This document shows, in pieces, positions 35,301 to 48,781 of a stretch of DNA of 64,000 nt. The notes below the pieces were generated by a model. The model did no database searches. It was not told where the DNA came from and saw nothing but the letters and a program-made list of their open reading frames with translations. How positions within the stretch are numbered: the first letter of the stretch is position 1; each line of letters opens with the position of its first letter. A program made the position numbers and the translations under genes. The DNA is taken from NCBI GenBank assembly GCA_015227615.1, contig JAALGZ010000004.1, positions 186,001-250,000 on the forward strand. The letters run 5' to 3'. This stretch comes from Labyrinthula sp. Ha. Taxonomy: Eukaryota; Sar; Bigyra; Labyrinthulida; Labyrinthulaceae.

Positions 35301-36281
35301 GGCTACAACTCTACCCATTCAGGTATTACGGGATAACGGGAATTATTTGAGCCTTTGTAGAATTAAACCAGCTTCTAAATCTAGCATACTCACAATACAT
35401 TGTAACCAAGTAATTTTTTAGGGTTCATCGAAGAGTCTTGTATAGATCCTGAGGTGGTTTTATGTTTGTACGTTACTGTTGGTGGAATTGAGCATCCCTG
35501 TACAGCTTCAAAAAGAAAATTTTTATTTTGGACTTCTTAGGATATTCATGAGCCCACAAAGCATACCGTCAAGTATAGCGATATTAATATATCCAATTCC
35601 TCAACTTTCGTGGGTCATAAGTTCCAAAATAACTGTTGCTACTTATCACGCGTTCTCTCCACTACATTTTTAAGCAAATTATGGCGGTAAGCTCGTTCTC
35701 AACTAATGTTCACTCTCCTATTTATAATATCAAAGCTATATAGATGAAACTTAATATAGAAACATTTTAACTATTAAATCAAGTAACTCTAAGTGTTTGC
35801 TCGATAGTTCTAACTTAAAAGGATCTCTCAAAATTATACTTATATCTAAAATATATTCATTAAAACAAAGCTCAAGTATCTTTTAATACAAAAATAAATT
35901 TTCCAGCTAACCAAAAAGAATCTTCTTATACTTTTTACGGTCATCTTCTTCTTATACTATCTAAACAAACGCCCACTTTCTTTACCCTTTATACAAACTC
36001 TCAATAATGTTTTCTATGTTGTATTTTCATATGTTATTGATATTGATAGTCACACAAATATAGTCGATCTATTTTTTTAATACACGAACTCTATCGAGTA
36101 ACTTCTTAAAAACTGCTATAATAGAATAATAGACAGTAAAATACGAATCTAGAAAACCCATTTGAGTTCCCGTTTAGAAAACCAATTATGTCCAGATATA
36201 TATACGAAATGCTTATAAAGAATACCCTGCACCGTGGAATAAGACCGAAACATATTTGACTTACTCTCTGTAAAAATAAAC
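32361..36281. other. intergenic, about 3.9 kb, no gene supported
   Basis: AT-rich. Frames at 33972-34214 (-), 34346-34570 (+, non-ATG start), 34753-34941 (-) and 35479-35673 (+) show no motif. The last 100 bases form the 5' flank of the first PA-domain protein. Confidence 0.45.
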
Positions 36282-38030
36282 ATGTTGAGCTCCTGCTTTT
36301 TCAAGTTACTACTTTTCTCGAATCTTCATTTACTTAACGCGGAAGTAAGCGTTACGTTTGTAGACATCCAGCAAACACTTGGACCTTTTAATACTCCTCG
36401 ATTTTCAGAAAATATAGCTGAATTCAGTGGAAGTTGTCAAATTGAAGCTCCTGGGAGTGTTTTATTACCGAATGAAAACCCATGTGTAAGAAAAAGTATT
36501 CAAAGGGATTTATCTGGACAAGTTATTCTTGTTGGTTTTTTACAAGAATTTGGTTGTTTTGAAGAAACTGCCTTTGAAAATTTAGAAGATCTTGGTGTAA
36601 TAGCAGTAATTAATACAGGAGCAAGACCGGGAGGAATTTCTATGTATACAAGTCATATCGGGCATAAAAAAGATGATATTCAGATTCCTATTCTAGATAC
36701 AAGTTTTGAATTTCTTATAAATGTTTTTGGTAGACTGCAACAAACTGGAGAGAATTTTACAGTGGAAATAAATAATTGTGCAGATGAGAATCCATATGAA
36801 AAGTGTTATAATACTTATGAACCACTTTTATCTCTTCTTGTAATACCACTTGCATTAAATAATTTCTTCTTATCTCAGAAAGGATTAAATAGTTTGAAAA
36901 TTACAGAAGGAACAAAACCAAGAAGATTTATTCTTACTTGCACAAGATTTTTTAGTGTTTTCTTATTATTTCTTATGTTTTTTAACTTTCTATCTACAGA
37001 TGGATTTGTTTGGATAACAGGAGGAAATTATAAAACAAATTTAGCACTTGGTTTAATAGGTGTCAATAATATGTTCTTTTTTTTTACGACATTGATCTGC
37101 GCTTATTATTGGGCATTTATATCTTTTAAGTGTTTTTTTAGAATGTCACATTTAAAAAACTCAAAGTTTATGCTTGTTTCTCGAGTATTATTCAATGAGA
37201 ACTTTTTTAAAGGGTTTGGGTTTTATTTTTGTTTTATTATCTGTTTTGCTCTTTTAATTGGACAAGAAGCCTTTTTATTACAAGCTGGAATTAATCTTGC
37301 AAATCTTGTTTTTCTCTTTATAGTCTTAGATGCAATAATTGGTGTCATTTTTGGAATTACCAACTATTTTTTTGTTACTAATGTTATAAAAACACTTGAA
37401 TTAAGACGAACAAAGAGAGTAGAAGGTAGAAAAACTTCACGTTTTTCTGTTTCTCTGTGTACAAAAATTACTGGGATTGGACTATTAAGCATAATAAGAA
37501 CAAAAAGTTTTACAGAAGACAGTACTTCAAAAAAAACTTATATACTTGCAACCCATCTAAGTTCTTGGATTGTTTACTATTTTGGTTTCTTTTTCCTAAT
37601 TGTAATAGTAGATAATTTTGTTGTTAAGGAAATGATAACATTTGAAAGATTTGAAGATGCAACGCAATTAGAATTTTGTACACTTACTTTTATTACACCA
37701 ATTCTTGTTGGTTTACGAACATTAATGGCTATGTGCTTAATTAAAGGGGTTATTGGTCCAAATGAAACAAAAAGTGGTACTTTGACTGCTACTACAAATA
37801 CTAGATTGAAATCAAGCAGATTTCCAAGTGCATTAAGCTCTGTTAATAAACCTAGTCATTATTTCACGAATCCAAAATTTTCAGTTTCAGATGTGCAAAC
37901 TGATGTACAAGAGAGTAAGAAGGGGAGTTCAGTTCAATCAGATAGAAAACCTGTTAGGAGATTAAGTTTAGACGTACTTGCGCCTACAAAGAGTGCTGTA
38001 TCTACTGCTCATGAGAAGTTTAGTTTCTAA
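36282..38030 (+). CDS. PA-domain seven-transmembrane protein (copy 1)
   Basis: 582 residues, ATG start, intronless. A signal peptide (residues 1 to about 20, LLLFSNLHLLNA) is followed by an extracellular part with a protease-associated (PA) domain at about 75-155. This shows the typical order GQVILVGF, GCFEETAFENLEDLGVIAVI, and IPILDTSFEFLI. A cysteine pair in NNCADENPYEKC precedes the membrane. About seven helices follow (near 181-198, 216-240, 254-282, 310-330, 340-366, 420-446, 463-490). The tail of about 90 residues is rich in Ser and Thr, a possible phosphorylation site cluster. PA domains bind peptides or proteins and sit in proteases, sorting receptors and RING-type membrane proteins; a PA domain plus seven helices suggests a receptor or sorting protein in the endomembrane system or at the surface. 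I do not recognise a named family. A close paralog lies at 48782-50530. Confidence 0.85.
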   Translation: MLSSCFFKLLLFSNLHLLNAEVSVTFVDIQQTLGPFNTPRFSENIAEFSGSCQIEAPGSVLLPNENPCVRKSIQRDLSGQVILVGFLQEFGCFEETAFENLEDLGVIAVINTGARPGGISMYTSHIGHKKDDIQIPILDTSFEFLINVFGRLQQTGENFTVEINNCADENPYEKCYNTYEPLLSLLVIPLALNNFFLSQKGLNSLKITEGTKPRRFILTCTRFFSVFLLFLMFFNFLSTDGFVWITGGNYKTNLALGLIGVNNMFFFFTTLICAYYWAFISFKCFFRMSHLKNSKFMLVSRVLFNENFFKGFGFYFCFIICFALLIGQEAFLLQAGINLANLVFLFIVLDAIIGVIFGITNYFFVTNVIKTLELRRTKRVEGRKTSRFSVSLCTKITGIGLLSIIRTKSFTEDSTSKKTYILATHLSSWIVYYFGFFFLIVIVDNFVVKEMITFERFEDATQLEFCTLTFITPILVGLRTLMAMCLIKGVIGPNETKSGTLTATTNTRLKSSRFPSALSSVNKPSHYFTNPKFSVSDVQTDVQESKKGSSVQSDRKPVRRLSLDVLAPTKSAVSTAHEKFSF

Positions 38031-38799
38031 GTCTTTGTTCTATTGTTTAATAGTAGTGGATTGTTTTTTTTATTAGAACACGTCTTTTGCAACAATCTGT
38101 TTGATTCTATAATAATGTTGTCTTATTTTTTTTGCTTTCCTGTTTGAATTTTTTATTTTGTATTAAATTTTGTTAAAATTGTACTTAATTTTTGTAGTTA
38201 ATAGGAATAACAAGAATGGGAACCCTATTATAAATATTTACACGAACTAGTGGATTTAAAAACTATTCACGATATGGTTAAATCGAGTTCAGGGGATTAC
38301 TGCACTAAATGTGGAGATATAATCTGCTCTATGACTCATTATTCAACTTTATGACAGCGCACTGCAATAATTTAATTAATTTCCTTAATTCACGTTCAAG
38401 GTTGACATAGGTTTATTGATGGTATGTGTTATCAGTTTTCCCATATGCAGAGTTTATGAACATCAAGCTTTGAGCGGAGGAATTTTGAATATAAGAAGTT
38501 ACTTTCAAGAACAATAATAAAGCTGCTTAGAGAAAACTACATCTAGTGGATACAGCCCTTTAAGAACAGAGCTTCGAACTATAGTTTAGCTGTGTCGGTA
38601 GTTTTACTATCACCGTTCACTACAGAAAGAGAACTTTAAAAAAAGATGGAAAAGAAACTGAAAACCATCCGAAGTTTATGCTAAACAGGTGATTAAACCA
38701 AAGTGAGGTCTAAAACAGGATCTTAGGATGTGGATTCTAATCAATTATCAAGATTTATATGCAGGATAATCCCCATTAATTTCGAGATCAAAAGTTTCA
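38031..38799. other. intergenic, AT-rich
   Basis: Downstream flank of PA-7TM copy 1, with T-rich stretches just after the stop; nothing recognised. Confidence 0.45.
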
Positions 38800-39047
38800 C
38801 CAGTGACTAAGGGTCGGATTTGATTCATTAGTAAATTTTTAATTTTTTTTTTGCATATATGTTTTTCTTGTTGATATAGATTAATATTGATAGAATATTT
38901 TGTGGTTGATTAATGATAATCCATTGATAACAAGAATATAATCAGGATCATTTGATAAGAATCAAGATTCATATTTTATGCTGGTAATCATAGTAAAGAT
39001 AATTATCAAATAAATTTTGCTAAGCTCTATCAAATCTGATGCCTACG
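38800..39047 (+). repeat. inverted-repeat (MITE-like) element, copy A
   Basis: About 248 bases, very AT-rich, with imperfect terminal inverted repeats. The left end reads CAGTGACTAAGGGTCGGATT and the right end, on the - strand, reads CGTAGGCATCAGATTTGATA. The interior is full of TGATAATCA-like words. Its reverse complement aligns along its length with copy B at 60862-61111 (shared stretches include TATTTGATAAT, TTATCAAATGAT and AAGAAAAA.AT). No coding capacity. Probably a non-autonomous DNA transposon; the superfamily is unclear and no target duplication was identified. Confidence 0.6.
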
Positions 39048-42000
39048 TTCAATACAATGGGTAGCAGAAAGGACATGGTTATTTGCTCTTTAACGCCCAT
39101 AACAGTGCTTACTATCTCGAAAGCCAAAATATTGCTATTTAACAGGAAAAACAGTATTTACCAGCCGCTAATGGAGGTTGCTTGATATCCCATGTTACCA
39201 TAGAAGCTACAAGTTCAAATTAGAGTAGATCCCAGAAACAGTGAAACTTTAAAAGCAATAAGTAACCATGAAAAGTGGAATTGGTCTTCTTGGCTGCTTC
39301 ACAGAACATGAAAAATTCCAAGAGAGTAGTTGAATTATTGAGAAATCAAGCTAACATTTGGTATTGGGGCTAAGACCCCGGATAAAAATGGAATTTTAAA
39401 TAATAAAATTTGGTTTATAGATATAATTTGGAGAATTGGTTTTAAATTCGATGGGAAGTAGTTATAGAATGTTTAATTCATAGGGAACCATATTCTACAA
39501 TCATCCGAGTCCTTGGACAAGAATCTGTCACCCACTACAGGTGGCTGCGCAGGTTTTCAATATACACATCTCGGTCTTTGTCGATTCAGCGCTTCCCTAT
39601 CTTTCGATTTTCTACACGGTTGGATTATTATCTACATTTAGAGACCGATATGTTTGAAAATAGGGGGAAATCAAAGTACCATTTCCCTTTTTGTATGTAT
39701 TAATCAGATCTTTCTTCCTTTCAAAAAGTTCATAAATATGATAAGAAGTCCCTCCAGTTATCAAATTCCAGATAAATCATGCATAGGAAATGCAGCGTTG
39801 CTGACATCAAATGACTCGAGATATATAACGTTAGACGATTGAATATTTCTTAATCTTTTGATCTTAGTCAAGATATTGCTTTTAGTACTTCAAAATACAA
39901 AACATTATTGTATCTTATATAAGAGGTAATGGGCTATTCGTCAAGCGATTAGAATACTTGTAACTTGGTTTCAGATTCCATGCACAGAAATTAGGTTACC
40001 TATTTCATATTTTTTCATTATAGTCTATAGATTTCCTTAAATCGGTTTGAGATTCTCCCATAGAAGATTCAGAAAGTTTCCAAATCTAAATGGTAGAAAT
40101 TTTCAATTTACAATCATAGATTGTCGATGATACAACACAAGTCTAAAATTCTCAGATTGTATTTTACAGAAACAATGCATTGGAGTCACCGGTCAGTAAC
40201 CGTGGTTTACCTTAGGAAACAGCTTCTAGACGTCTGGGTTAATAGAGGCTATAGACACATAATCTCTTGGCCAATCCCAATTGCTCGAGTTATGCGTTGG
40301 TTCATACTGTAGTGTCTCTAGGTATATATATCTTAAGACTAAGTCTTTTTATTTCATTATCTTAGTTCTCGATTCAATTACTAGCGGTTAAATTTTCATT
40401 GCACAAATACTAGGTTAATATTGCAACCTAGTCCACTTGGGATGGACAATACAGAATACGTTTAAGCTCATGAGAGCATATGCATCATCCATGCAAACAA
40501 ATTTTGCGGTCCTGACAAGAATCGATTAATGATAAGAGCTCAATGCTACAACTGATACCGTTCCTAGCGTTTCTTGAACTGTAATTTGCTATTGCATGGG
40601 AATTATATAAGCTGCTCCATTTATGGAAATACATTGTAATAATATGTACACACAACTGGAAAGAATCTTATCAATGGGCGATACAGGCAAACCTTTATCT
40701 TTTCTTGATCTGAGATAGATTTAGAGCATAAGATATCAAATTAATTTTCATGAAGAATAATTTATATTCCGAGAGTTTTATTTGGGGAGTATATACCTAT
40801 GATTGACTGGTGGAGTGAATATCTTTTTAACTCAAGGTTGGAAACCCATATTAGATCTGTGATGGAAAAAAGGTAATTTACAATCTAAGATTATTACTAT
40901 CTCTCTTTCTTAAACTACACATTAGTAACGAATACCAGGGTAGGGCCCAAACGTGATCCCTTCATGAGTTTCGTCATATGGCTAAGCCTAAGTTCTCGTA
41001 ATACGCTAATAATAAGTATATGTTATGTAGTAACCAATGAATCATAAAACGATATTAAATTGATACAATTACCATTTTAATAGTCTCAAATATCATTACT
41101 TACTGAGTTTTACCTGTTTCATATCTAGTCGATCTGTTGAGCTATTGTTTTTTCCTCATTTCAAGTTCCACAACTACGGACAAATGTGCAATTAGAATTA
41201 TTGTTGCTTGTACACCCTGGAACTTTGTTGAAAATTTCTCACACTATCTCTGTTTCATTGAAACTCTCTATATTTCCTCCATTAACAAGATTCTAGGAAA
41301 ATTGTCTCCAGTGGATCTAATATTGAAGTAAGTCATGTAGTTATATGATCAAGATAATACGACCTAAATGAGCTTAGAGCTTATAATATTTTTTTTTATC
41401 CAATCATACTAAATACGAATAAATTATTTTGATAAAGTTGTACTAAGCTAAGAGTCCTAGACCTATTCCAAAATTATTAACCAGACTTATAATGATGTCA
41501 AAGTTTTCTTTATCACATCAAATTTTAACGCTATTGAATAAAATTGAATACAGACATTTTTCAAATCACTCATTTATGATCCATAAAAATATATTTTTTT
41601 AAAACATATGAAATCTAGATATTATCGATGAGAGTGAAGTATTTTGCGGGGATATAATGTTGTCTACTTCAAATATACCAGTATTGTTCAGGTGTTACCA
41701 ATCTATATTGTGCGATTGGTTATTAGTCGCTTTTGAGGCTTAAAAAAATACTACAGTAGTCTTCATTAGGACTAGCTATATGCATCTATTTGGGTTCACA
41801 TTTCAGCTCATTCTTCCAAAATTAACATTTTAAATAATTAAACATGTATACTTTCATTTATTTAACACAATACTTTGGGAACAGTTCGATAAATTTTAAT
41901 CATAATCCTTTTTTCATGATTTGTAGAATCATTTAGTTAAATATAGTAACCGTTCCTTGTTCAAAGATTAGATAATGAAGTGAAAATACTAAGAAAGGTT

Positions 42001-45000
42001 TTGGCTTCGCATTGAATATGGATTACCGCATGATATCTCCCCGTTCTGATGATATAACGCTCATTGATGGGAAACCTATTGCCATAAAAGCAAAAAATCA
42101 AAGTAGATTCTTCGTGTTTTTATAGAAGCTCCTTTTTTTCCCTGAAAATTATTAAATATACAGAATTCGTGATTTTGGGTGATCTGTTTAAAGAAAATCG
42201 AAGGGAAGCAGATACATGAAATGTATGAAATTACTGCAATGTTAATAGAATAACTATCACAGAAGAATTACTCATATCTAGAATAACCTTATTAGTATAT
42301 TATGTTAACAGTAAGCAAAGGTGCTATGTGTAAATATATTCATATTATGAAGTATAATATGGTTTGTACAATAAATCGCTGTAGGTTCTCTATGTGATAT
42401 ATTTTCAGGAAGAAACATGACGAAACTTTCATTGAAATTGTTTAAATTTTATATTATCTTCGGTACATAATTTATACTTAAGTTACCAATATAAATGGTT
42501 CATTGAATGTTAGGGGCATTGTAGCACAATACTTAGTTTAATTATATGTCGTTAACTCTAAGCGGCTTAAAAAATCAAACTTACTGTAGTAGAGAATAAA
42601 AACTTTGCAATGGTAGTGTTTAATTTCATTGTTGTGATTTATATTCTGAGGGTTACTAACATCACTTAGGTGGTCATTTATATCAGTAAACAAGCACCTA
42701 AGACGTGAATGTATTTATTGCAACAGGTCTCAAATTGGTCGTGTAATAATTTTCATTTCAATAAATATTAATATATATTATAGCCTCTGTACCTTCTTTT
42801 TTCTAGGTAGAATGAGCCCAGCAAAAATACTGTCTTGTTTATAATATAAAAATCTTTTTCTATTGGATTAAGAGGGATTTTAAATGTTATTATTTTTTAG
42901 TGTAGCAAGGCTTACAATAAGGGGTATTTTCCAAAAATGGTTTTCAAAACTAAAATAATAATATCATTCATTTTTGTTTCTGGTACATTTATTGAAATTG
43001 CATTCTAATCGATCTATATTCAGACTAAAAATGGAACTCAGTAATTTGAGGTTTATGTGCGAATGATTATATGTCTAACTCTTATATCATATTCTAGTCG
43101 CGAGTAATAGAATATCTCAATGAAAGTCTAAAAGTTATATTATTAAAGAATTCACTTTAAGTTTTATTAAGGGTTGCAAAGGGGCTTTGCTTAATTATGT
43201 AAAGGGTCTGGCCACAAAACCAAAACTAATACTCCCAACCTGTTTCCCATTATATAGAAGAAATCCATCAAGAGTTTGAAGTTAAAAAAATATCAACTTC
43301 GTGAAAGCAAATTATATTGTCTAGAGCAATGTTGAAATATATAGTATAGAGGAATAAACCTTTTGATAAAGAATTGTTTTTTATTCAACAATATTAGTAA
43401 CTGGACACCTTGAAGCTGTCTGTCCAAAATTGCATGTTATTTTGAAGTGCAAGTATTTGTTGGATAGAACCAGATACGGTCTGAGTCACTGAAACCCACT
43501 AATATAAGCCTTATAAAAGTGTATTTATAGAAAAATCCGTTTATCAAAAAAAGTAAGCAAAAATGAAGAAACGAACCATTAAAAAATAATGCAACACACC
43601 CCGAACAGCATGACTACATCAAGGTGAAAAGACAGCTATAACACCCGATTGCTCAACTTAGTAGCTTTTAATATAATTTAAACCATTCTGTACGTTTAGA
43701 TAGAGCAACTCATATACAGAGATCCCTAATTGCCATAGCAAAAATTGTCAATAGTCGTAACAACAATTGTTCGTCTAACTCGATATGCCAGGACAATGAG
43801 CCTACTCGATCTTACCGCCCTTATGTATAATATTAATAAAGTAAGTTTAATCTCAAGAACTATACAAAAGTTAATTACTAGCATGAAAATCAAATTAAAA
43901 CAACCCATTGATATTGCCAAAGATACAAATTCAGATTTCAGGTATTAAGCACCAAAACATCGCATGTGAATAACACCAGGGAGTCCGGTTGTCATCAAAA
44001 AGAAATATAGCAGAGCTTAATCTTGTAGCCTAAGATTCCACCAGTTAAAATCTCCTTTAAGCATATTCACACATCAATATAAACGATCTACCCCCCCTAC
44101 TGCTATCATAACCCAGGCACCAAATAGCAAATATCTTCTAGCTAAATAGAGAATCAACAATAAAGAAAATCTAGTTCAAAAACTCCCCTAATGCTTTTAC
44201 TATTCATTCAATACGGTTGTAGGAATATTTTTGGAAAAACAATTTGGCTGTCTTAATTATCTTGGATAAGATAGAGCCATAATGTTACAAAATTGGGTGG
44301 TGAAATCATAACTTTTTAGTTTATACAATTTTCCTTCGGTTGATTTAAGTGTAAATTGAAATAAAAAATATATATTCTTAAAATCTACATAAGCGCTGTA
44401 GTTTAATCAATCAATATAGAAGATTATCTATAACCACTTCAAAAAATTCAATCAATAAATTAAAATTAATAATCCAAATGCTTTTATGTGCGTCATTCAT
44501 AATGCATATACACGAAAACAGTACAAACTCTTAGTTATACATATCCGTTTGGTTAGATTCTTACACATCTCGATATCCTCCAATCAAAACTTAACCCTCT
44601 TTCACCTCCTATTTCATTAGACAAATAACGTATTAGACCTGAGAATGTTGATTTCTACAATATTTTATTTCCACAAACTGAGTAAGCATGCTTGTTATAA
44701 TAGCTCTCTCAGAAGACCAAACAGAAATATCACCAGAAGCCCCTTTCCATGATTTATTCAGTGATATCCCAAGAGCTTGGATTGGACGCCAATAAATTAA
44801 CTAATTTAGAATGACGTGAGTAATTCCTGGTATGTATTCAATAATTCCACATGAAGGTATATGAAGTCGATTATGGAAAATCGTATCAAAACTTTTACCT
44901 CATTTTCTATGAAGTACAAATTATCGTTTAAATGAGCTCTATTTATTAAATAAGAATTAGTCCCACTCAAAATTTAACTCTAATTAAACTATTAACCACG

Positions 45001-47372
45001 TCTTCTTTCTATACACATAAAAAAAATATACAGAGATTGCATAATGTAGACCCTTTGTTTACAGCCATCATTAACGCTATAACCATTATGGCTGAAATAT
45101 AAATCATCAGCCCAGTATCAAACCTGGAGAAAAAAATAAAAATTGAATTTATTTGCATATTTATTTGGCAATTAAAAGCTCCGATAAGTTCAACCTATTT
45201 AGAAATCTACACACGTTATAGGAAAGATCTCAGATAAGACCAACCCAAAAACAAATATTGAGGTATGGAATGAAGAAAATTTTCTATATACGTGGTAATG
45301 AATTTAACATACGTGTATATCATTTGATTCTCCCAATAATTTTCATTATATACCTTAATTTCACTTCTTGAATATTAATACTGATATAACTAAGGTGGTT
45401 CCTGTATGGAGAATCTTTGTTTTAGAATACTTTTAATATGGGTATGTATATATCTTAAGCTCGAACATGTGTCCAAAAATAAAATGTGAACAGTCTTATT
45501 GAAGCCTGGAAGAATATAGTAAGAAAGGTCCTGATCTTTTCTTTAGTCAGAAATATATCCTGCATAGGTTAAAATACGAAATAAAAATCTCTTATCAAAA
45601 ACTTTTAGATGGAATTTCAAGCCTTAGAGACCCAAGGTTTATGGGGGGATGTATCATGTGAAGAGCCTTAAATCGATTCTTTTGCCTAAGGAAAATTTTA
45701 TGAAATCAGCTACTCCTTTTTCAGTTAATGGGTTTACTTGAGGTAAAATAAGGTTTGGGTTATTTGAAAAATCACATGCTCGAGTAATCATGTATAGTAC
45801 ATTCAGTAAAAATGTCCTTCCCCTTTGAAGAGGAAATTTCAACCGGCAGAGTATTTCCTATGGAACGACCCATGGTCTTCAAAGACCCTGACAACAACCC
45901 CCTGCTTTCTCGTAGTAATATACTGTGTCAATTCACTTTAGTGTGATGAAGATTCTAAACAATATATATATACATATATTTCTTGCGCAGAGAATGACAA
46001 ACAAGATCTTTAGCAGCAATAACCAGTTAGCATTTAACTCAGACTCAACTTATGCCTTTTCCAACGACCAAACCACCCATTGATATTTACTCTCATGGTA
46101 TAAAAAGTTTATTCTATTTAAAATTCAACTAGTATATACCAGTTCTACATCTTTCTAAGGTCTGTTTTGATTTTGTTTCTAATTTCCGAGTAGCTATTGC
46201 ACTTATATACTACAAGAGCAAAGGTAAACTTCTATATCATAATAGATTAATTTTTGCTTGCATGAAAGCAGTCAATTTCCACAAATCGATTTACATCTCT
46301 TCAATCTTCTTCGCCATTACGAGTAGATCTAGATAACTAGAAGTCTTCAACTTCACTATCATTCATATTCACTGATCCTGGTCTTTGTATAATTCTAAAA
46401 GTCTTGCATGGAAGCAATTTCCCTCCACAATTTTTTGGATAATGTTCTTCATTTTTTAAATAAGTTGATAATATTCGAGACGCAAGATTTGAAGCTTAAT
46501 TCGTTTTAATCGGTACACATTTCATAAATATACAAATTTAAAGGCCCAAATTCTTAGTTATTTGGGATCTCTTGTACAATCCTCTAAGAATTATAAATAA
46601 GAAAATTAACTGAAAACGTAGATTACACAGACATTGAAATCCTCTTAGCACTATGGGCTTTTTTGAAAGGGAATGACCTTATTGCAGTAAGCATTTATTT
46701 GAAGTCAGAAGGAAATCTACTAGTATAGCCAAATTACTCTCTAACAATAGTGAGAAAACACGCTGGAAAGTGTGGAGATTTGGTCAATGTGCACTGATCG
46801 CGAAAGATTCAGTAACACTGCTAGTTAACTGTCCTTTGTGCAATCTAAGTTTGATGTAATGCAACCTGGAAATTTCTATCTGACACTTTTTTAATCCATG
46901 GGAGCACATAGTTAGGTGTGAATAAGAATATCCAAACTCTAATGCAATTTTCAAGCCATGGGGTACATAACATAAAGAAGCTGTTTCCCTTAGATTTTGT
47001 TGTGCCCTACATTAAGAGTAGCAGGAAAATCAAATGTTCAGGGTTTTGTTTCAAAATAAAAAAATTCCAATAAAAAAACTATATGGTCATACGGCTCTAT
47101 GCCTAGATATTGTAGAATACATTTTTCAGATCGAAAAGAAGGCGAAACAATTCTGCAACTCATTGGGATCATGTATGATAACTCTGAAAAAATAGCACCA
47201 AGGCGAAGAAAACATAAGGGATTATACAGCGCAAATCTCAAGAATATTACGTTTTCATTTTCATTTGTGGTCCTTAAACCCCACGAGATTTGACATTGCT
47301 ATAGTTTTGTTTTTGAATCTTGAAGGTATTGCTCCTTACCCTCGTAGCCAGCCTTTAGCCATAACTAGATAT
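39048..47372. other. long gene-poor tract, about 8.3 kb
   Basis: AT-rich with no supported gene. Scattered protein-like fragments of about 35 codons exist, for instance ATG frames at 42018-42125 (starting MDYRMISPRSDDITLIDG) and 44688-44795 (starting MLVIIALSEDQTEISPEAP). Neither has a recognisable family, and both may be decayed remnants. Frames at 39654-39842, 40121-40312, 41137-41331, 43726-43948 (both strands), 45654-45842 and 47038-47293 show no motif. Confidence 0.4.
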
Positions 47373-47870
47373 TTATATTATTGACTGATCCTCTCTTTTA
47401 TATAAATAATCATACAGATATTTGTGTTGTTTGACATCATCTGCGTTATAATTTGTACCAGGATGAATCGTTTTATCCTTGAACCACAGCGCCAAAAATT
47501 CTTGGTCCAATTGGCTATTTTTCTGTGCATTTTGACAAAGGTTAACATATAAGAAAGCACAAACTGAGCCATTGGACCCAAGGTTATGTGGTCCACCACA
47601 TATACGATAGTTAGATATGTTCAAAACTTCGTCTTTCCGTTAGAATGACTCAAGTACGAAACGCAACTGTTTGGCTAGTCCAATGAATCCGTTCAAAGCT
47701 ACAGCCGAAGACTGGGAAGATGATTCGGGGCAGAATTTTTCATTCACTTCATCCCAAAACTTGATCCTTGATACACAGGTTATAATCATAATTATATCAT
47801 CCAATACAAATTTTGAAGCTTTTAATAAAAAGAAGACTTAAAACAAGAATCTATTTAATATTGGTAGTTC
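47373..47870 (-). pseudogene. decayed or incompletely resolved gene of unknown function
   Basis: On the - strand one reading frame stays protein-like for about 150 codons. It includes RIKFWDEVNEKFCPESSSQS, NYRICGGPHNLGSNGSVCAF and DQEFLALWFKDKTIHPGTNY, and ends in TGA at 47373-47375. The frame is interrupted by a TAA at about 47635. I could not find a frame-preserving mini-intron that removes it, and no convincing start codon is seen, so it is either a pseudogene or a multi-exon gene I cannot resolve. The 83-codon open part (47624-47373) lacks known motifs. The GC level is above that of the flanks, which supports a coding past. Confidence 0.35.
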
Positions 47871-48781
47871 TTAATATAATCGAAAACTAGGTTTAACTTG
47901 TTAATGATGACAAATGAGTAGTAGTAATCTACGAATTTTGTTGTTTATTTATCGATATGAACTAACAAGAAAAGAGTTGTGCAAGAATTTATCATTATGT
48001 TGCTAAGAAATCATCTTCGTTCCCTGTTTAGAAGCTGCTCTATAACTGGCAACTATTTCTCAAGTTATAGGAAGTACTATTATCCTTCAAAATTCAATTT
48101 CCTAGAACTCAGAGAGTTTAGTAGCTAAATTTTATGAGATCCATACATGTTTAGACAAAGTAACCTTCTCTGAAGCAGCTCTAGTTTAGAGGAAGGTTTG
48201 TTCCTCTAGCAAGTGGTGGTAGATCTAATTCTTACGTCTTAGAGTCTAACGAGTGTCAGAGTTTGTTAAAGTAGTGTTTCCTATCCCTATTTCTTGTGCA
48301 TCTGACCTTAATTACTTGGGACAATCTGGAAGAAACTGGGGAAATATTGCGAATAATAAGTGTTTCTTTTAATTGTCATTTATCATTACCAAAAATAAGA
48401 ATATATCAGAATTTAACGAATAATCATAGTAATTTCTGCTTTCGACTGATTTCGCAAACGATGAATATAAGAAAGCGAACCAGTCTCAATACGGATAAAT
48501 TATAAAATTTATTTACTAAGAATAGATATTGATAGTTTATAATATTGAGTTACCTTTAATACCAGACGCACGAATTATTCCCAACGGTTTCATGAAAATT
48601 TAGCTGTTTAATATAAAATATTGTGAAAAAAAGAAAAGAATGAAAAAAGCCGATAGAAAATATGTAACGAGAACTTACCATTCTGATACGTCTATTAAAT
48701 GGTAATTACTATGAAGTCCATTAGAATTGTCCTGTTCAAATAAAAACCAGAAAAATCTCCCCGCCTCACTACAAAAAGAAT
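47871..48781. other. intergenic, upstream of PA-7TM copy 2
   Basis: No gene supported; the frame at 48296-48505 has no motif. Confidence 0.45.

Noticed and set aside
45025-45065. ACAGAGA-containing stretch as a U6 snRNA
   Set aside because: Only the short word matches; the rest of the conserved U6 core is absent.
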